Below, one piece after another: positions 25,989 to 34,435 of a stretch of 64,000 nucleotides of DNA. Where the stretch lies: contig NZ_CP170736.1 in assembly GCF_046115505.1 (NCBI RefSeq), positions 372,001-436,000 of the forward strand, given 5' to 3'. Position numbers and translations under genes: made by a program. The stretch comes from Dellaglioa kimchii (GTDB taxonomy: Bacteria; Bacillota; Bacilli; Lactobacillales; Lactobacillaceae). The notes under the pieces were generated by a model. The model worked only from the letters and a program-made list of their open reading frames with translations, was not told where the DNA came from and did no database searches. The number at the start of each line of letters is the position of its first letter. The first letter of the stretch is position 1.

Positions 25989-27065
25989 ATGAGTAAAGAA
26001 CTATTAAGTGCACTTACAGTGTTAGAAGAAGAAAAAGGTATTAAAAAAGAAGTTATTATTGATGCCATTGAAGCAGCATTAGTTTCTGCATACAAGCGTC
26101 ATTACAATCAAGCACAAAATGTTGAAGTAGAGTTTGATTCAAAAAAAGGTAATATTACAGTTTATGCGGTTAAAGAAGTAGTCGAAGAAGTCTTTGATTC
26201 ACGTCTTGAAGTTAGTTTGCAAGATGCTTTAGAGATTAATAAAGCATATGAAGTTGGCGATTCAATTCGATTTGAAGTTACACCTAAGGATTTTGGACGA
26301 ATTGCTGCACAAACTGCTAAACAAGTTATCATGCAACGTGTTCGTGAAGCTGAACGTAGTATTGTTTATGATCAATATATTCAATATGAAAATGAAATCG
26401 TTAGCGGTGAAGTAGAACGTCATGATAATCGTTATATTTATGTTAATTTAGGTAAAGTGGAAGCTGTTTTAGCTAAGATTGATCAAATTCCTGGTGAAAG
26501 TTTTAATCCACATGATCGAATTAAAGTTTATATCACAAAAGTTGAGAATGCTGCTAAAGGCCCTCAAGTTTTTGTTAGTCGTTCACATCCTGACTTGCTA
26601 AAACGATTATTTGAACAAGAAGTTCCTGAAATATATGACGGAACAGTTGAAATTGTATCAATTGCTCGTGAAGCAGGTGACCGTGCTAAGGTAGCTGTTC
26701 GTTCGAATAATCCAGATATCGATGCTGTTGGTACTTGTGTTGGTCCTAAAGGACAACGTGTACAAACTATTGTTAATGAATTAAAAGGCGAAAATATGGA
26801 TATTGTTGAATGGAATGAAGATCCTGCAAAATACATTGCTAATGCTTTGAATCCTGCAGAAGTTGTCAATGTTGTCTTTAATCCAGAAAATGATCATGCT
26901 TGTACTGTAGTTGTGCCAGATCACCAATTGTCATTAGCAATTGGTAAAAAAGGTCAAAATGCACGATTAGCTGCAAAATTAACAACGTTTAAAATTGATA
27001 TTAAATCTGAATCTGATATGGTTAACAGTAGTGAAGAAAAAGAAGTTTCTGAAACAAACAAATAA
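25989..27065 (+). CDS. nusA: Transcription termination/antitermination factor NusA
   Basis: Binds RNA polymerase and stimulates pausing and intrinsic termination. The 358 residues contain the N-terminal RNAP-binding domain (1-130), S1 domain with SGEVERHDNRYIYVNLGKVEA (about 138-156), and two KH domains, with GPKGQRVQ (about 254) and IGKKGQNARLA (about 319). It lacks the C-terminal acidic repeats of E. coli NusA, as in other Firmicutes. AAAGGAG precedes the ATG. The hairpin in this operon's own leader makes autoregulation possible. Confidence 0.98.
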   Translation: MSKELLSALTVLEEEKGIKKEVIIDAIEAALVSAYKRHYNQAQNVEVEFDSKKGNITVYAVKEVVEEVFDSRLEVSLQDALEINKAYEVGDSIRFEVTPKDFGRIAAQTAKQVIMQRVREAERSIVYDQYIQYENEIVSGEVERHDNRYIYVNLGKVEAVLAKIDQIPGESFNPHDRIKVYITKVENAAKGPQVFVSRSHPDLLKRLFEQEVPEIYDGTVEIVSIAREAGDRAKVAVRSNNPDIDAVGTCVGPKGQRVQTIVNELKGENMDIVEWNEDPAKYIANALNPAEVVNVVFNPENDHACTVVVPDHQLSLAIGKKGQNARLAAKLTTFKIDIKSESDMVNSSEEKEVSETNK

Positions 27066-27108
27066 GCCGATTAAAACTGATCGGTAATTGATTTGGAGGC
27101 AAATTAAA

Positions 27109-27408
27109 GTGATTAATCGTAAAATTCCAATGCGTAAAGATATCGTTACGGGTGAAATGAAACCTAAAAAAGAACTTGTTCGTGTTGTTAAGAATAAAGA
27201 AAATGAAGTATCTTTAGATCCAACTGGCAAGAAACCAGGGCGTGGCGCATATATTTTTCTTGATGTAGATGTGGCTAAGCAGGCTCAAAAAGAAAGAACA
27301 TTCAATAAAGCATTCGGTATTAAGATTGACGAATCATTTTATGAAGAACTTGTCGAATATGTTGACCATCAGGTAGCTAGACGAGAATTATTTAAAGATG
27401 AAAAATAG
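27109..27408 (+). CDS. rnpM: YlxR / RnpM family RNA-binding protein
   Basis: A 99-residue basic protein of the YlxR family, renamed RnpM in B. subtilis for its effect on RNase P. Signature: RKIPMRKDIVTGE near the start, VRVVKN, and LDPTGKKPGRGAYI (about 43-56). GTG at 27109 is chosen because TTGGAGG lies nine bases upstream; an earlier TTG at 27088 would precede the ribosome binding site. The next gene overlaps its end by 11 bases. Confidence 0.92.
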   Translation: MINRKIPMRKDIVTGEMKPKKELVRVVKNKENEVSLDPTGKKPGRGAYIFLDVDVAKQAQKERTFNKAFGIKIDESFYEELVEYVDHQVARRELFKDEK

Positions 27409-27703
27409 TCAAAAATTCTTACAAATGCTAGGTTTGACCAGACGCGCAGGTATGTTGGTGACTGGTGAAGGACTAGTATTGAATGCTGTTAGGAAGAATA
27501 AAGCTAAATTGGTTATTCTTTCTGAAGATTGTGGACAAGCGACTTTAAAAAAAGTAACAGATAAGTGCAACAGCTATAATGTTAAATTATATGTTGGATT
27601 TTCAAAAGCCAGTTTAAGTGAGGCCGTTGGACAACAGCGCACAGTGTATGCTATTACCGATAAAGGTTTTAGCAGAAGGATGTGTGACTTAATGGATATA
27701 TAG
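27398..27703 (+). CDS. ylxQ: L7Ae-family RNA-binding protein YlxQ
   Basis: A 101-residue L7Ae/L30e-type protein that binds kink-turn RNA; the precise role is unclear. The family features are LTRRAGMLVTGEG (about 13-25), KAKLVILSEDC and the late RRTVYAI-like strand (QRTVYAIT). Its ATG overlaps the end of rnpM, implying translational coupling; the ylxR-ylxQ pair between nusA and infB is the standard Firmicutes order. Confidence 0.93.
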   Translation: MKNSQKFLQMLGLTRRAGMLVTGEGLVLNAVRKNKAKLVILSEDCGQATLKKVTDKCNSYNVKLYVGFSKASLSEAVGQQRTVYAITDKGFSRRMCDLMDI

Positions 27704-27718
27704 AAGGAGCATGCAAAT

Positions 27719-30046
27719 ATGGGAAAAAAAAGAATTTATGAATTAGCTAAAGAGCTAGAATTAAATACTAAAGATATTATTGATTTTGCAACGACAAAAG
27801 GTTTTGATGTTAAAAATCATATGTCAACTATTGGTGAAAATGAAGAACGTCAGATTCGCGATAAATTTAAAAAGGGTGCTGCTAAAGTAGTTGCTGCAAA
27901 GAAAATGGTTGAAAAAACTGTATCTAATGCAACACCAAAAAAACCAGTAGCAAAACCTGTTGCAAATAAACCAGCACAACCTGCTAAAACAACGAATAGT
28001 AAACCCGTTGCTCAAAAATCATCGCAGGTAGCTTCAAAACCAGTAGCAAGAACAACTAACGCTGCACCAAAGACAACAAATGAAAAGCCAGCAAATCGTC
28101 CTCAAAATAGTACACAATCAAGTGCTAGAACTGCTAATAATGGTAATGCTAATCAGCAAGGACGTTCGAGATTTAATAATAATAACCGTTATGGGAATAA
28201 TCCTTATAACAAACGTAACAGAAATAAGAAAAACCGTCGTTCAACGACACCAAAACCACCTGTATCACCCAGAAAAGATAAACCATTACCAGAAATCTTA
28301 TATTACAATGCTGCAACTAATGTTGCTGAAATTGCTAAAAAGATTCATCGTGAACCAGCAGAAATTATTAAAAAATTATTTATGTTAGGCGTAATGGTTA
28401 ACCAAAATCAAACACTCGATACAGATACAATTGAAATTTTAGCAGCAGAATATGGTATTAAATCAGAAGCTAAAATCGATGTAGATGTTGCTGATATTGA
28501 TAAAATGTTTGATGCAGAAATTAAAAATGAAGATAATCTTGTTTCAAGACCACCAGTTGTTACAATCATGGGACATGTTGACCATGGTAAGACAACCTTA
28601 CTTGATAAATTACGTCATACACATGTTACTGATGGTGAAGCTGGTGGTATTACACAACATATTGGTGCTTACCAAGTAAAACATGATAATAAAACAATTA
28701 CTTTCTTAGATACACCTGGACATGCTGCATTTACAAATATGCGTGCTCGTGGTGCCGATATTACTGATATTACTGTTTTAGTTGTTGCTGCTGATGATGG
28801 GGTTATGCCTCAAACAATTGAAGCCATTAATCATTCTAAAGCAGCCAATGTACCTATTATTGTTGCTGTTAATAAAATGGATAAGCCCGGTGCTAATCCT
28901 GCTCATGTTACAGAACAATTGGCTGAATATGAATTAATTCCTGAAAGTTGGGGTGGTGATACTATTTTCGTTGAAATTTCAGCGAAAACAGGCACAAACC
29001 TTGATGAATTATTAGAAATGATTTTACTTGAAGCCGAAGTTCTTGAATTACAAGCAAATCCAAAACAAAAGGGTATTGGATCTGTTATTGAAGCTCGTCT
29101 TGATAAAGGCCGTGGAACAGTTGCTTCATTACTTGTTCAACAAGGTACGTTAAAAGTTGGTGATCCAATTGTTGTTGGTAATAGTTTCGGACGTGTCCGT
29201 ACTATGACAAATGATAAAGGCCGTCAAGTTAATAAAGCTAAACCTGCTACACCAGTAGAAATTACTGGTTTGAATGATGTTCCTGGTGCTGGTGATCGTT
29301 TCGTTGTCTTTGATGATGAAAAAACTGCTCGTGCAGCTGGTGAAGAACGTGCTAAACGTGCTTTAACAAAAGAACGTGGAAATGTTACGCATGTAACACT
29401 TGATAACTTGTTTGATTCACTTAAAGAAGGCGAATTAAAAGAAGTTGCTGTTATTATTAAGGCAGATGTTCAAGGTTCAGTTGAAGCTCTTGCAGGAAGT
29501 TTGAAGAAGATTGATGTTGAAGGTGTTCGAGTTAATATCATTCATCAAGCTGCTGGTGCAATTACTGAAAGTGATGTCACTTTAGCAGAAGCAAGTAATG
29601 CTATTATTATTGGTTTTAATGTTCGTCCAACACCTCAAGCTAAACTTCAAGCACAATCTGACGAAGTTGATATTCGCTTACATCGTGTTATTTATAACGC
29701 AATTGAAGAAATTGAAACGGCTATGAAGGGAATGCTTGAACCAGTCTTTGAAGAAAAAATAACTGGGCAAGTTGAAATTCGTGAAACGTATAAAGTTACG
29801 AAAGTTGGAACAATTGGTGGTGCTTACGTCACTGAAGGTTACATCGAAAGAGATAGCGGCGTTCGTTTAATTCGTGATGGTATTGTTATTTATGAAGGTA
29901 AATTAGCAAGCTTGAAACGCTTTAAAGATGACGCTAAAATTGTTAAACAAGGTTTCGAATGTGGTGTCATGATTGAAAAATACAATGACATTAGAGAGGG
30001 CGACCAAATTGAAGCCTACGTTATGGAAGAAGTTCCAGTTAAATAA
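27719..30046 (+). CDS. infB: Translation initiation factor IF-2
   Basis: GTPase that brings fMet-tRNA to the 30S subunit. Over 775 residues: IF2-N helical module (1-50), a long low-complexity Ala/Pro/Lys/Asn-rich linker (about 55-185), a second N-terminal module (about 195-245), then G domain with GHVDHGKTT (about 284), DTPGHAAF (about 331) and NKMD (about 385), and the C-terminal fMet-tRNA domains. Asn repeats in the linker reflect the AT-rich genome. GAAGGAG precedes the ATG. Confidence 0.98.
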   Translation: MGKKRIYELAKELELNTKDIIDFATTKGFDVKNHMSTIGENEERQIRDKFKKGAAKVVAAKKMVEKTVSNATPKKPVAKPVANKPAQPAKTTNSKPVAQKSSQVASKPVARTTNAAPKTTNEKPANRPQNSTQSSARTANNGNANQQGRSRFNNNNRYGNNPYNKRNRNKKNRRSTTPKPPVSPRKDKPLPEILYYNAATNVAEIAKKIHREPAEIIKKLFMLGVMVNQNQTLDTDTIEILAAEYGIKSEAKIDVDVADIDKMFDAEIKNEDNLVSRPPVVTIMGHVDHGKTTLLDKLRHTHVTDGEAGGITQHIGAYQVKHDNKTITFLDTPGHAAFTNMRARGADITDITVLVVAADDGVMPQTIEAINHSKAANVPIIVAVNKMDKPGANPAHVTEQLAEYELIPESWGGDTIFVEISAKTGTNLDELLEMILLEAEVLELQANPKQKGIGSVIEARLDKGRGTVASLLVQQGTLKVGDPIVVGNSFGRVRTMTNDKGRQVNKAKPATPVEITGLNDVPGAGDRFVVFDDEKTARAAGEERAKRALTKERGNVTHVTLDNLFDSLKEGELKEVAVIIKADVQGSVEALAGSLKKIDVEGVRVNIIHQAAGAITESDVTLAEASNAIIIGFNVRPTPQAKLQAQSDEVDIRLHRVIYNAIEEIETAMKGMLEPVFEEKITGQVEIRETYKVTKVGTIGGAYVTEGYIERDSGVRLIRDGIVIYEGKLASLKRFKDDAKIVKQGFECGVMIEKYNDIREGDQIEAYVMEEVPVK

Positions 30047-30073
30047 TTCATAACAACTATAGGAGGATATAAA

Positions 30074-30427
30074 ATGACACAACATTACCGTGTAGGTCGT
30101 TTATCACAAGAAATTCAAAAAGAAGTTAATGATATTCTTTTAAAACGAGTGAGAGATCCTCGAGTTGAAGGTGTCACAATTACAGGTGTTAATGTAACTG
30201 GTGATTTACAGCAGGCGACAATTTACTATAGTATTTTGTCAAATATGGCATCAGATGCACAAAAAACACAACGTGGTCTAGAAAAAGCTTCTGGATTAAT
30301 TCGTGGTGAACTTGGATCAAGATTATCAATTTATAAAACACCAGAATTGGTTTTTGTAAGAGATGAGTCAGTTCAATATGGTGATAAAATTGATCAATTA
30401 CTTAAAAAGATAGATTCTGAATATTAA
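30074..30427 (+). CDS. rbfA: Ribosome-binding factor A
   Basis: A 117-residue KH-like protein needed for 16S 5'-end maturation and cold adaptation. Signature features: RVGRLSQEIQKEVNDIL at the start, RDPRV (about 27-31), and ASGLIRGELGSRL near residue 74. AGGAGG precedes the ATG. Last gene of the operon; a strong terminator follows, separating it from truB, which in many Firmicutes is directly downstream. Confidence 0.97.
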   Translation: MTQHYRVGRLSQEIQKEVNDILLKRVRDPRVEGVTITGVNVTGDLQQATIYYSILSNMASDAQKTQRGLEKASGLIRGELGSRLSIYKTPELVFVRDESVQYGDKIDQLLKKIDSEY

Positions 30428-30487
30428 AATAAAATCCTGACACCGTTGATTATTCTGTTTAAATTGTTGTTGATGGATAATATATAT

Positions 30488-30520
30488 AAAGGCCTAATCC
30501 TTAGCGATTAGGCCTTTTTT
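30488..30520 (+). terminator. Terminator of the rimP-rbfA operon
   Basis: AAAGGCCTAATC (30488-30499) pairs with GATTAGGCCTTT (30506-30517), six-base loop, T run. Twelve perfect base pairs. Confidence 0.93.
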
Positions 30521-30731
30521 GTTTCTTCATCAATGGAAATATTATAATATAATGTATCTTTTATTTTTAATATACTTCAATAGATAATTTGATATTAATA
30601 ATTTTTGTATTTTAGATAACAGATAGTTATCTCTTAAATAGAACTTTTAATATTTATATAAATTAGAATCGGTATCCCTTGTTTTACTGATTATGATATA
30701 CTGTTAAAAGTATATTAACGGAGGTAAGACA
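30521..30731. other. AT-rich rbfA-truB intergenic region
   Basis: No gene. It holds a perfect dyad, AGATAAC (30614-30620) and GTTATCT (30626-30632), and an extended -10 (TGATATACT, 30694-30702) without a good -35, which probably starts truB transcription about 23 bases before its ATG. Confidence 0.45.
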
Positions 30732-31637
30732 ATGGACGGAATTATTCCACTATTCAAAGAGCGTGGTATGACTAGTCACGATTGTGTTTTTAAGTGTCGT
30801 GGTATTTTTCAAACAAAAAAAGTTGGTCATTCAGGTACGCTTGATCCAAATGTTGATGGTGTTCTACCTATTTGTATTGGTAAAGCGACAAAAACAGTAA
30901 ACTATTTGATGAATTCTGGCAAAGTATATGCGGGTGAAATAACACTTGGTTTCTCTACAGAAACTGAAGATTTAGATGGCGAAATAATCGAAGAAAAAGA
31001 GATTATAGATCCTTTCACATCGGAAGAAATTGATGATGTTATGAACCAGATGACAGGTACAATGATTCAAATTCCACCAATGTTCTCAGCTGTTAAAGTA
31101 AACGGACGTCGCTTATATGATTACGCTCGTAAAGGTGAAACAGTGAAACGTCCAGAAAGACAAATAACGGTGACTTCATTTATTCAAACGAAAGCTACAG
31201 AATATGATTTAGAAAATAAAAGGCAAAAAATTTATTTTGAAGTTGCATGTGGAAAAGGGACCTATGTTAGGACGCTAGCTGTTGATCTCGGGAAAAAATT
31301 AGGTGTACCTGCAGTTATGTCTGACCTGACTAGACTGGAAAGCGGCGGTTTTAGAATTGATAAGGCGTTTACCCTGGACCAATTAAATGAGGCTAAAGTC
31401 AATGGGACGTTAGAATCGTTGTTATATCCAATTGATACAGCGCTAACATCATTCAAAAGGTATGAATTAACCACTGAACAGTGGCTTATTGTCCAAAATG
31501 GGGGATTTTTAGCAATTGATTCGTTTAATAATGAGCCAACAGTTGCCCTAGTTTATGAAAATAAAATTAGATGTTTATACAGATTGAATAGTGAAAAAAA
31601 TCGTTACCAGTCTGAGACAATGTTTGATTTAGGATAA
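30732..31637 (+). CDS. truB: tRNA pseudouridine-55 synthase
   Basis: Makes the universal pseudouridine 55 in the T loop of tRNAs. The catalytic Asp lies in GHSGTLDPNVDGVLP (about residues 34-48); YDYARKGE and GTYVRTLAVDLG (about 176-187) are further family motifs, and a C-terminal PUA-like region follows. Length 301 residues. GGAGG precedes the ATG. ribF follows 16 bases later, the usual truB-ribF pair. Confidence 0.97.
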   Translation: MDGIIPLFKERGMTSHDCVFKCRGIFQTKKVGHSGTLDPNVDGVLPICIGKATKTVNYLMNSGKVYAGEITLGFSTETEDLDGEIIEEKEIIDPFTSEEIDDVMNQMTGTMIQIPPMFSAVKVNGRRLYDYARKGETVKRPERQITVTSFIQTKATEYDLENKRQKIYFEVACGKGTYVRTLAVDLGKKLGVPAVMSDLTRLESGGFRIDKAFTLDQLNEAKVNGTLESLLYPIDTALTSFKRYELTTEQWLIVQNGGFLAIDSFNNEPTVALVYENKIRCLYRLNSEKNRYQSETMFDLG

Positions 31638-31653
31638 AGGAAGATATTGGAAC

Positions 31654-32598
31654 ATGAAAGTTATTTATTTAACTGAACCGTATAACCCTAACGAAATTAG
31701 TAATGATTCTATTTCACTTGCTATGGGTTTTTTTGACGGTGTTCATTTAGGACATCAAAAAGTAATACAAGAAGCTAAGCAAAAAGCCAACGAAAAAAAT
31801 ATTAAACTTGCAGTAATGACATTTGATAAGCATCCGTCAGTACAATTTCAAAAAGCACCCGAACAAAGTGTAAAATATTTAACGTCTATGGAAAAAAAAA
31901 TATTATTAATGAAGCAATTGGGCGTTGATATTTTTTATATTTTAACGCTAAATAATAGTTTAGCAAAAATGGAACCACAAGATTTTGTCGATAAATATAT
32001 GGTTGCATTGCATGCAAAGGTAGTAGTTGCAGGATTTGATTATACGTATGGTAAAAAAGATATTGCAAATATGGATACACTACCTTTATATGCTAAACAA
32101 AAATTTGAAATTATTACTGTGCCTGAATTAGCGACGAATCATCAAAAAATAAGTTCATCTCGAATTAGAATGGAAATTGATAACGGACATATTAGCGATG
32201 TTAATAAGTTATTGGGCTATAAATATGAAACACTTGGTAAAGTTGTTCACGGTGAAGCTAGAGGTAGAGAACTTGGCTTTCCAACATTAAATTTAGAATT
32301 CAATGAACACATTCGAATTCCAGGACCCGGAATATATGTGACTAGCGTTCAGGTTGGTGATGTCTGGTATCGTGGGATGGCATCTATTGGCTACAACGTA
32401 ACGTTTGGAAAAAATCGTGAATTAACGGTCGAAATAAATTTATTTGATTTCAACGAGATGATTTATGGCCAAATTGTTACGGTTCAATGGTTAGCATATT
32501 TGAGAAGTGAAGTTAAATTTGAAGGTATTCCTGGATTAATTACGCAATTAAATAAAGATAAAAAAAATACTAATACTTATTTTGACCAACACATATAA
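31654..32598 (+). CDS. ribF: Bifunctional riboflavin kinase / FAD synthetase
   Basis: Converts riboflavin to FMN and FMN to FAD. The N-terminal adenylyltransferase domain (about 1-185) has GFFDGVHLGH (about 26-35) and the SSRIRMEI motif; the C-terminal kinase domain has GRELGFPTLNLE (about 204-215) and the NLFDFNEMIYG segment. Length 314 residues is normal. TAAAGGAAGA lies upstream of the ATG. A perfect 15-bp terminator closes truB-ribF. Confidence 0.97.
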   Translation: MKVIYLTEPYNPNEISNDSISLAMGFFDGVHLGHQKVIQEAKQKANEKNIKLAVMTFDKHPSVQFQKAPEQSVKYLTSMEKKILLMKQLGVDIFYILTLNNSLAKMEPQDFVDKYMVALHAKVVVAGFDYTYGKKDIANMDTLPLYAKQKFEIITVPELATNHQKISSSRIRMEIDNGHISDVNKLLGYKYETLGKVVHGEARGRELGFPTLNLEFNEHIRIPGPGIYVTSVQVGDVWYRGMASIGYNVTFGKNRELTVEINLFDFNEMIYGQIVTVQWLAYLRSEVKFEGIPGLITQLNKDKKNTNTYFDQHI

Positions 32599-32608
32599 GT
32601 ATTGGTTT

Positions 32609-32650
32609 AATGGCTGACTAAATAGGATATATTTAGTCAGCCATTTTCTT
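32609..32650 (+). terminator. Terminator of truB-ribF
   Basis: A perfect 15-bp stem (32609-32623 with 32631-32645) and a seven-base loop, followed by Ts. Confidence 0.92.
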
Positions 32651-32670
32651 TAAAAAAGTGAGTGCATTCC

Positions 32671-32699
32671 TTGACAATAATCTCAACATTTAGTATATT
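32671..32699 (+). promoter_or_regulatory. Promoter of the hrcA-grpE-dnaK operon
   Basis: Consensus TTGACA (32671-32676), 17-base spacer, TATATT (32694-32699), ten bases upstream of the CIRCE element: a vegetative promoter. Confidence 0.85.
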
Positions 32700-32709
32700 A
32701 ATAGTTGTC

Positions 32710-32736
32710 TTAGCACTCCATTGTGTTAAGTGCTAA
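32710..32736 (+). promoter_or_regulatory. CIRCE element (HrcA operator)
   Basis: TTAGCACTC (32710-32718), nine bases, AAGTGCTAA (32728-32736). This matches the CIRCE consensus with a single change in the right half (A for G). It overlaps the expected transcription start, so HrcA bound here blocks the operon until heat stress inactivates it. Confidence 0.95.
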
Positions 32737-32752
32737 AAAGAGGTGATTGATC

Positions 32753-33796
32753 ATGCTAACAGAAAGACAAATGTTAGTGTTAGAAGCAATTGTCAGAGTG
32801 TATACAGAGGTTGGTCAACCTGTTGGTTCTAAATCGGTCGTTGATTTTTTACCAATGCATGTAAGTTCAGCAACTATCAGAAATGAAATGGTGACATTGG
32901 AAAATAATGGGTTAATTAAAAAAACACATTCTTCTTCTGGTAGAATTCCTTCATTTTTAGGTTATCGATATTATGTTGATCACATTGTTAAACCCGGCGT
33001 TGTTCCAGCAGCGGAATTAGCGAATATTCAAAATTCTCTTGGTGTTCATTTTCAAAAGATTGATGAAATATTTGCAGAATCAACTAAGATTCTTTCGGAC
33101 TTAACAAATTATACAGCGATTTCTTTACGACCTGAAACAATGGAAAGTCGTCTCGAAGGTTTTCGATTAGTACCATTAGGAAATCATCGAATTATGGCTA
33201 TTCTTGTGATGAGTAGTGGCGTTGTTGAGAATCAGACATTCAGTATTCCTAAATCGATTAACGGCTCAGATTTAGAAGCCGTAACAAGGTTGTTGAATGA
33301 CCAATTAATTGGGTTGTCATTAGCTGAAATTTCTAAGAAGCTAAGAACAAGTATCCCAGTTATGTTGGTTAATTATATGCGTAGGCCAGCTGGTATTTTA
33401 GATATTTTTGGTAATATTTTAAAGCAGGCAGCACGTGAACAAGTTTTTGTTGGCGGTAAATCTAATATATTAGATTTTGCTACCGATAGTAACGTGGATG
33501 AATTAAAATCATTATATGATTTAGTAGACACATCAAACAACAAGAATATTGGTGAATTAATTGGAATTCAAGGTAAACCTATTCAAATTAAAATTGGTGA
33601 GGAATTAACGAACCAATTACTTGATAATTATAGTCTTATATCAGCTAGTTATGATGTTAGTGACCATGGTCAAGGGGTTATCGCATTATTGGGTCCTACA
33701 AATATGCCATATTCAAAAATGATTGGTTTATTAGATGCATTTAGTGATGAGCTTGCTAAAAAATTATTAGACTATTATCAACAATTTGATAAATAA
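32753..33796 (+). CDS. hrcA: Heat-inducible transcription repressor HrcA
   Basis: Represses the dnaK operon through CIRCE; folding by GroEL keeps it active. N-terminal winged helix (about 1-75) with VGSKSVVDF and SSATIRNEM, followed by the dimerisation/GAF-like domain. ATG 32753 is chosen because GAGGTG lies seven bases upstream; a TTG at 32747 is too close to it. Length 347 residues is normal. It stands first in hrcA-grpE-dnaK-dnaJ, the class I heat-shock operon. Confidence 0.97.
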   Translation: MLTERQMLVLEAIVRVYTEVGQPVGSKSVVDFLPMHVSSATIRNEMVTLENNGLIKKTHSSSGRIPSFLGYRYYVDHIVKPGVVPAAELANIQNSLGVHFQKIDEIFAESTKILSDLTNYTAISLRPETMESRLEGFRLVPLGNHRIMAILVMSSGVVENQTFSIPKSINGSDLEAVTRLLNDQLIGLSLAEISKKLRTSIPVMLVNYMRRPAGILDIFGNILKQAAREQVFVGGKSNILDFATDSNVDELKSLYDLVDTSNNKNIGELIGIQGKPIQIKIGEELTNQLLDNYSLISASYDVSDHGQGVIALLGPTNMPYSKMIGLLDAFSDELAKKLLDYYQQFDK

Positions 33797-33813
33797 GAAA
33801 AGGGGTGTTGTGT

Positions 33814-34410
33814 GTGGTTAAAGATGCCAAAGAAGATTTAGTTGAAGAAGATGTTACACAAGAGCAACATCAGTCTAGTGAAGCAACTAATCAAAATGAG
33901 AAAAAAAGTTCTGTTACTGATAAAGTAAAAGAAAAATTTAGTAAAAAGCCTTCTGATGCAGATAAATTAGTTGAGTTACAAGCTAATTTAGATACGATGG
34001 AAGATAAATATTTACGAGCAGAAGCCGAAATGGCAAATATGAATACGCGCTTTAAGAAAGAACAAGAACAACTCTTAAAGTATAGCGGGCAATCATTAGC
34101 TAAAGATGTTCTACCAGTTATCGATAATTTGGAACGAGCATTGGCAATTGAGGTTGACACTGAGAGTGGCGAACAACTTAAAAAAGGGATTGAATTAGTT
34201 TATAAAGATGCACAAAAAGCATTAACTAATAATGACGTTATAGAAATTGCAACTGATGACGTTACTTTTGATCCAAATGTTCACCAAGCAGTTCAAACAG
34301 TTCCAGCTTCTGATGATCAAAAAGCAGATACAATTGTTCAAGTCCTTCAAAAAGGATATAAATTAAAAGATAGAGTGTTACGTCCAGCAATGGTCGTTGT
34401 CGCTCAATAA
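33814..34410 (+). CDS. grpE: Nucleotide exchange factor GrpE
   Basis: Releases ADP from DnaK. The protein has a charged, probably disordered N-terminus (1-55), a long coiled-coil helix (about 55-100) and the beta-domain with the C-terminal signature GYKLKDRVLRPAMVVVA. GTG at 33814 is chosen because AAAAGGGG ends eight bases upstream; the GTG at 33805 lies in that ribosome binding site. Length is then 198 residues. It lies between hrcA and dnaK, 25 bases before dnaK. Confidence 0.96.
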   Translation: MVKDAKEDLVEEDVTQEQHQSSEATNQNEKKSSVTDKVKEKFSKKPSDADKLVELQANLDTMEDKYLRAEAEMANMNTRFKKEQEQLLKYSGQSLAKDVLPVIDNLERALAIEVDTESGEQLKKGIELVYKDAQKALTNNDVIEIATDDVTFDPNVHQAVQTVPASDDQKADTIVQVLQKGYKLKDRVLRPAMVVVAQ

Positions 34411-34435
34411 TAATATAAGAAGAGGTAGATAAATT

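Noticed and set aside
27930..28270. Repeat-like low-complexity DNA in infB
   Set aside because: It encodes the Ala/Pro/Lys/Asn-rich linker normal for Firmicutes IF-2; not a DNA repeat element.
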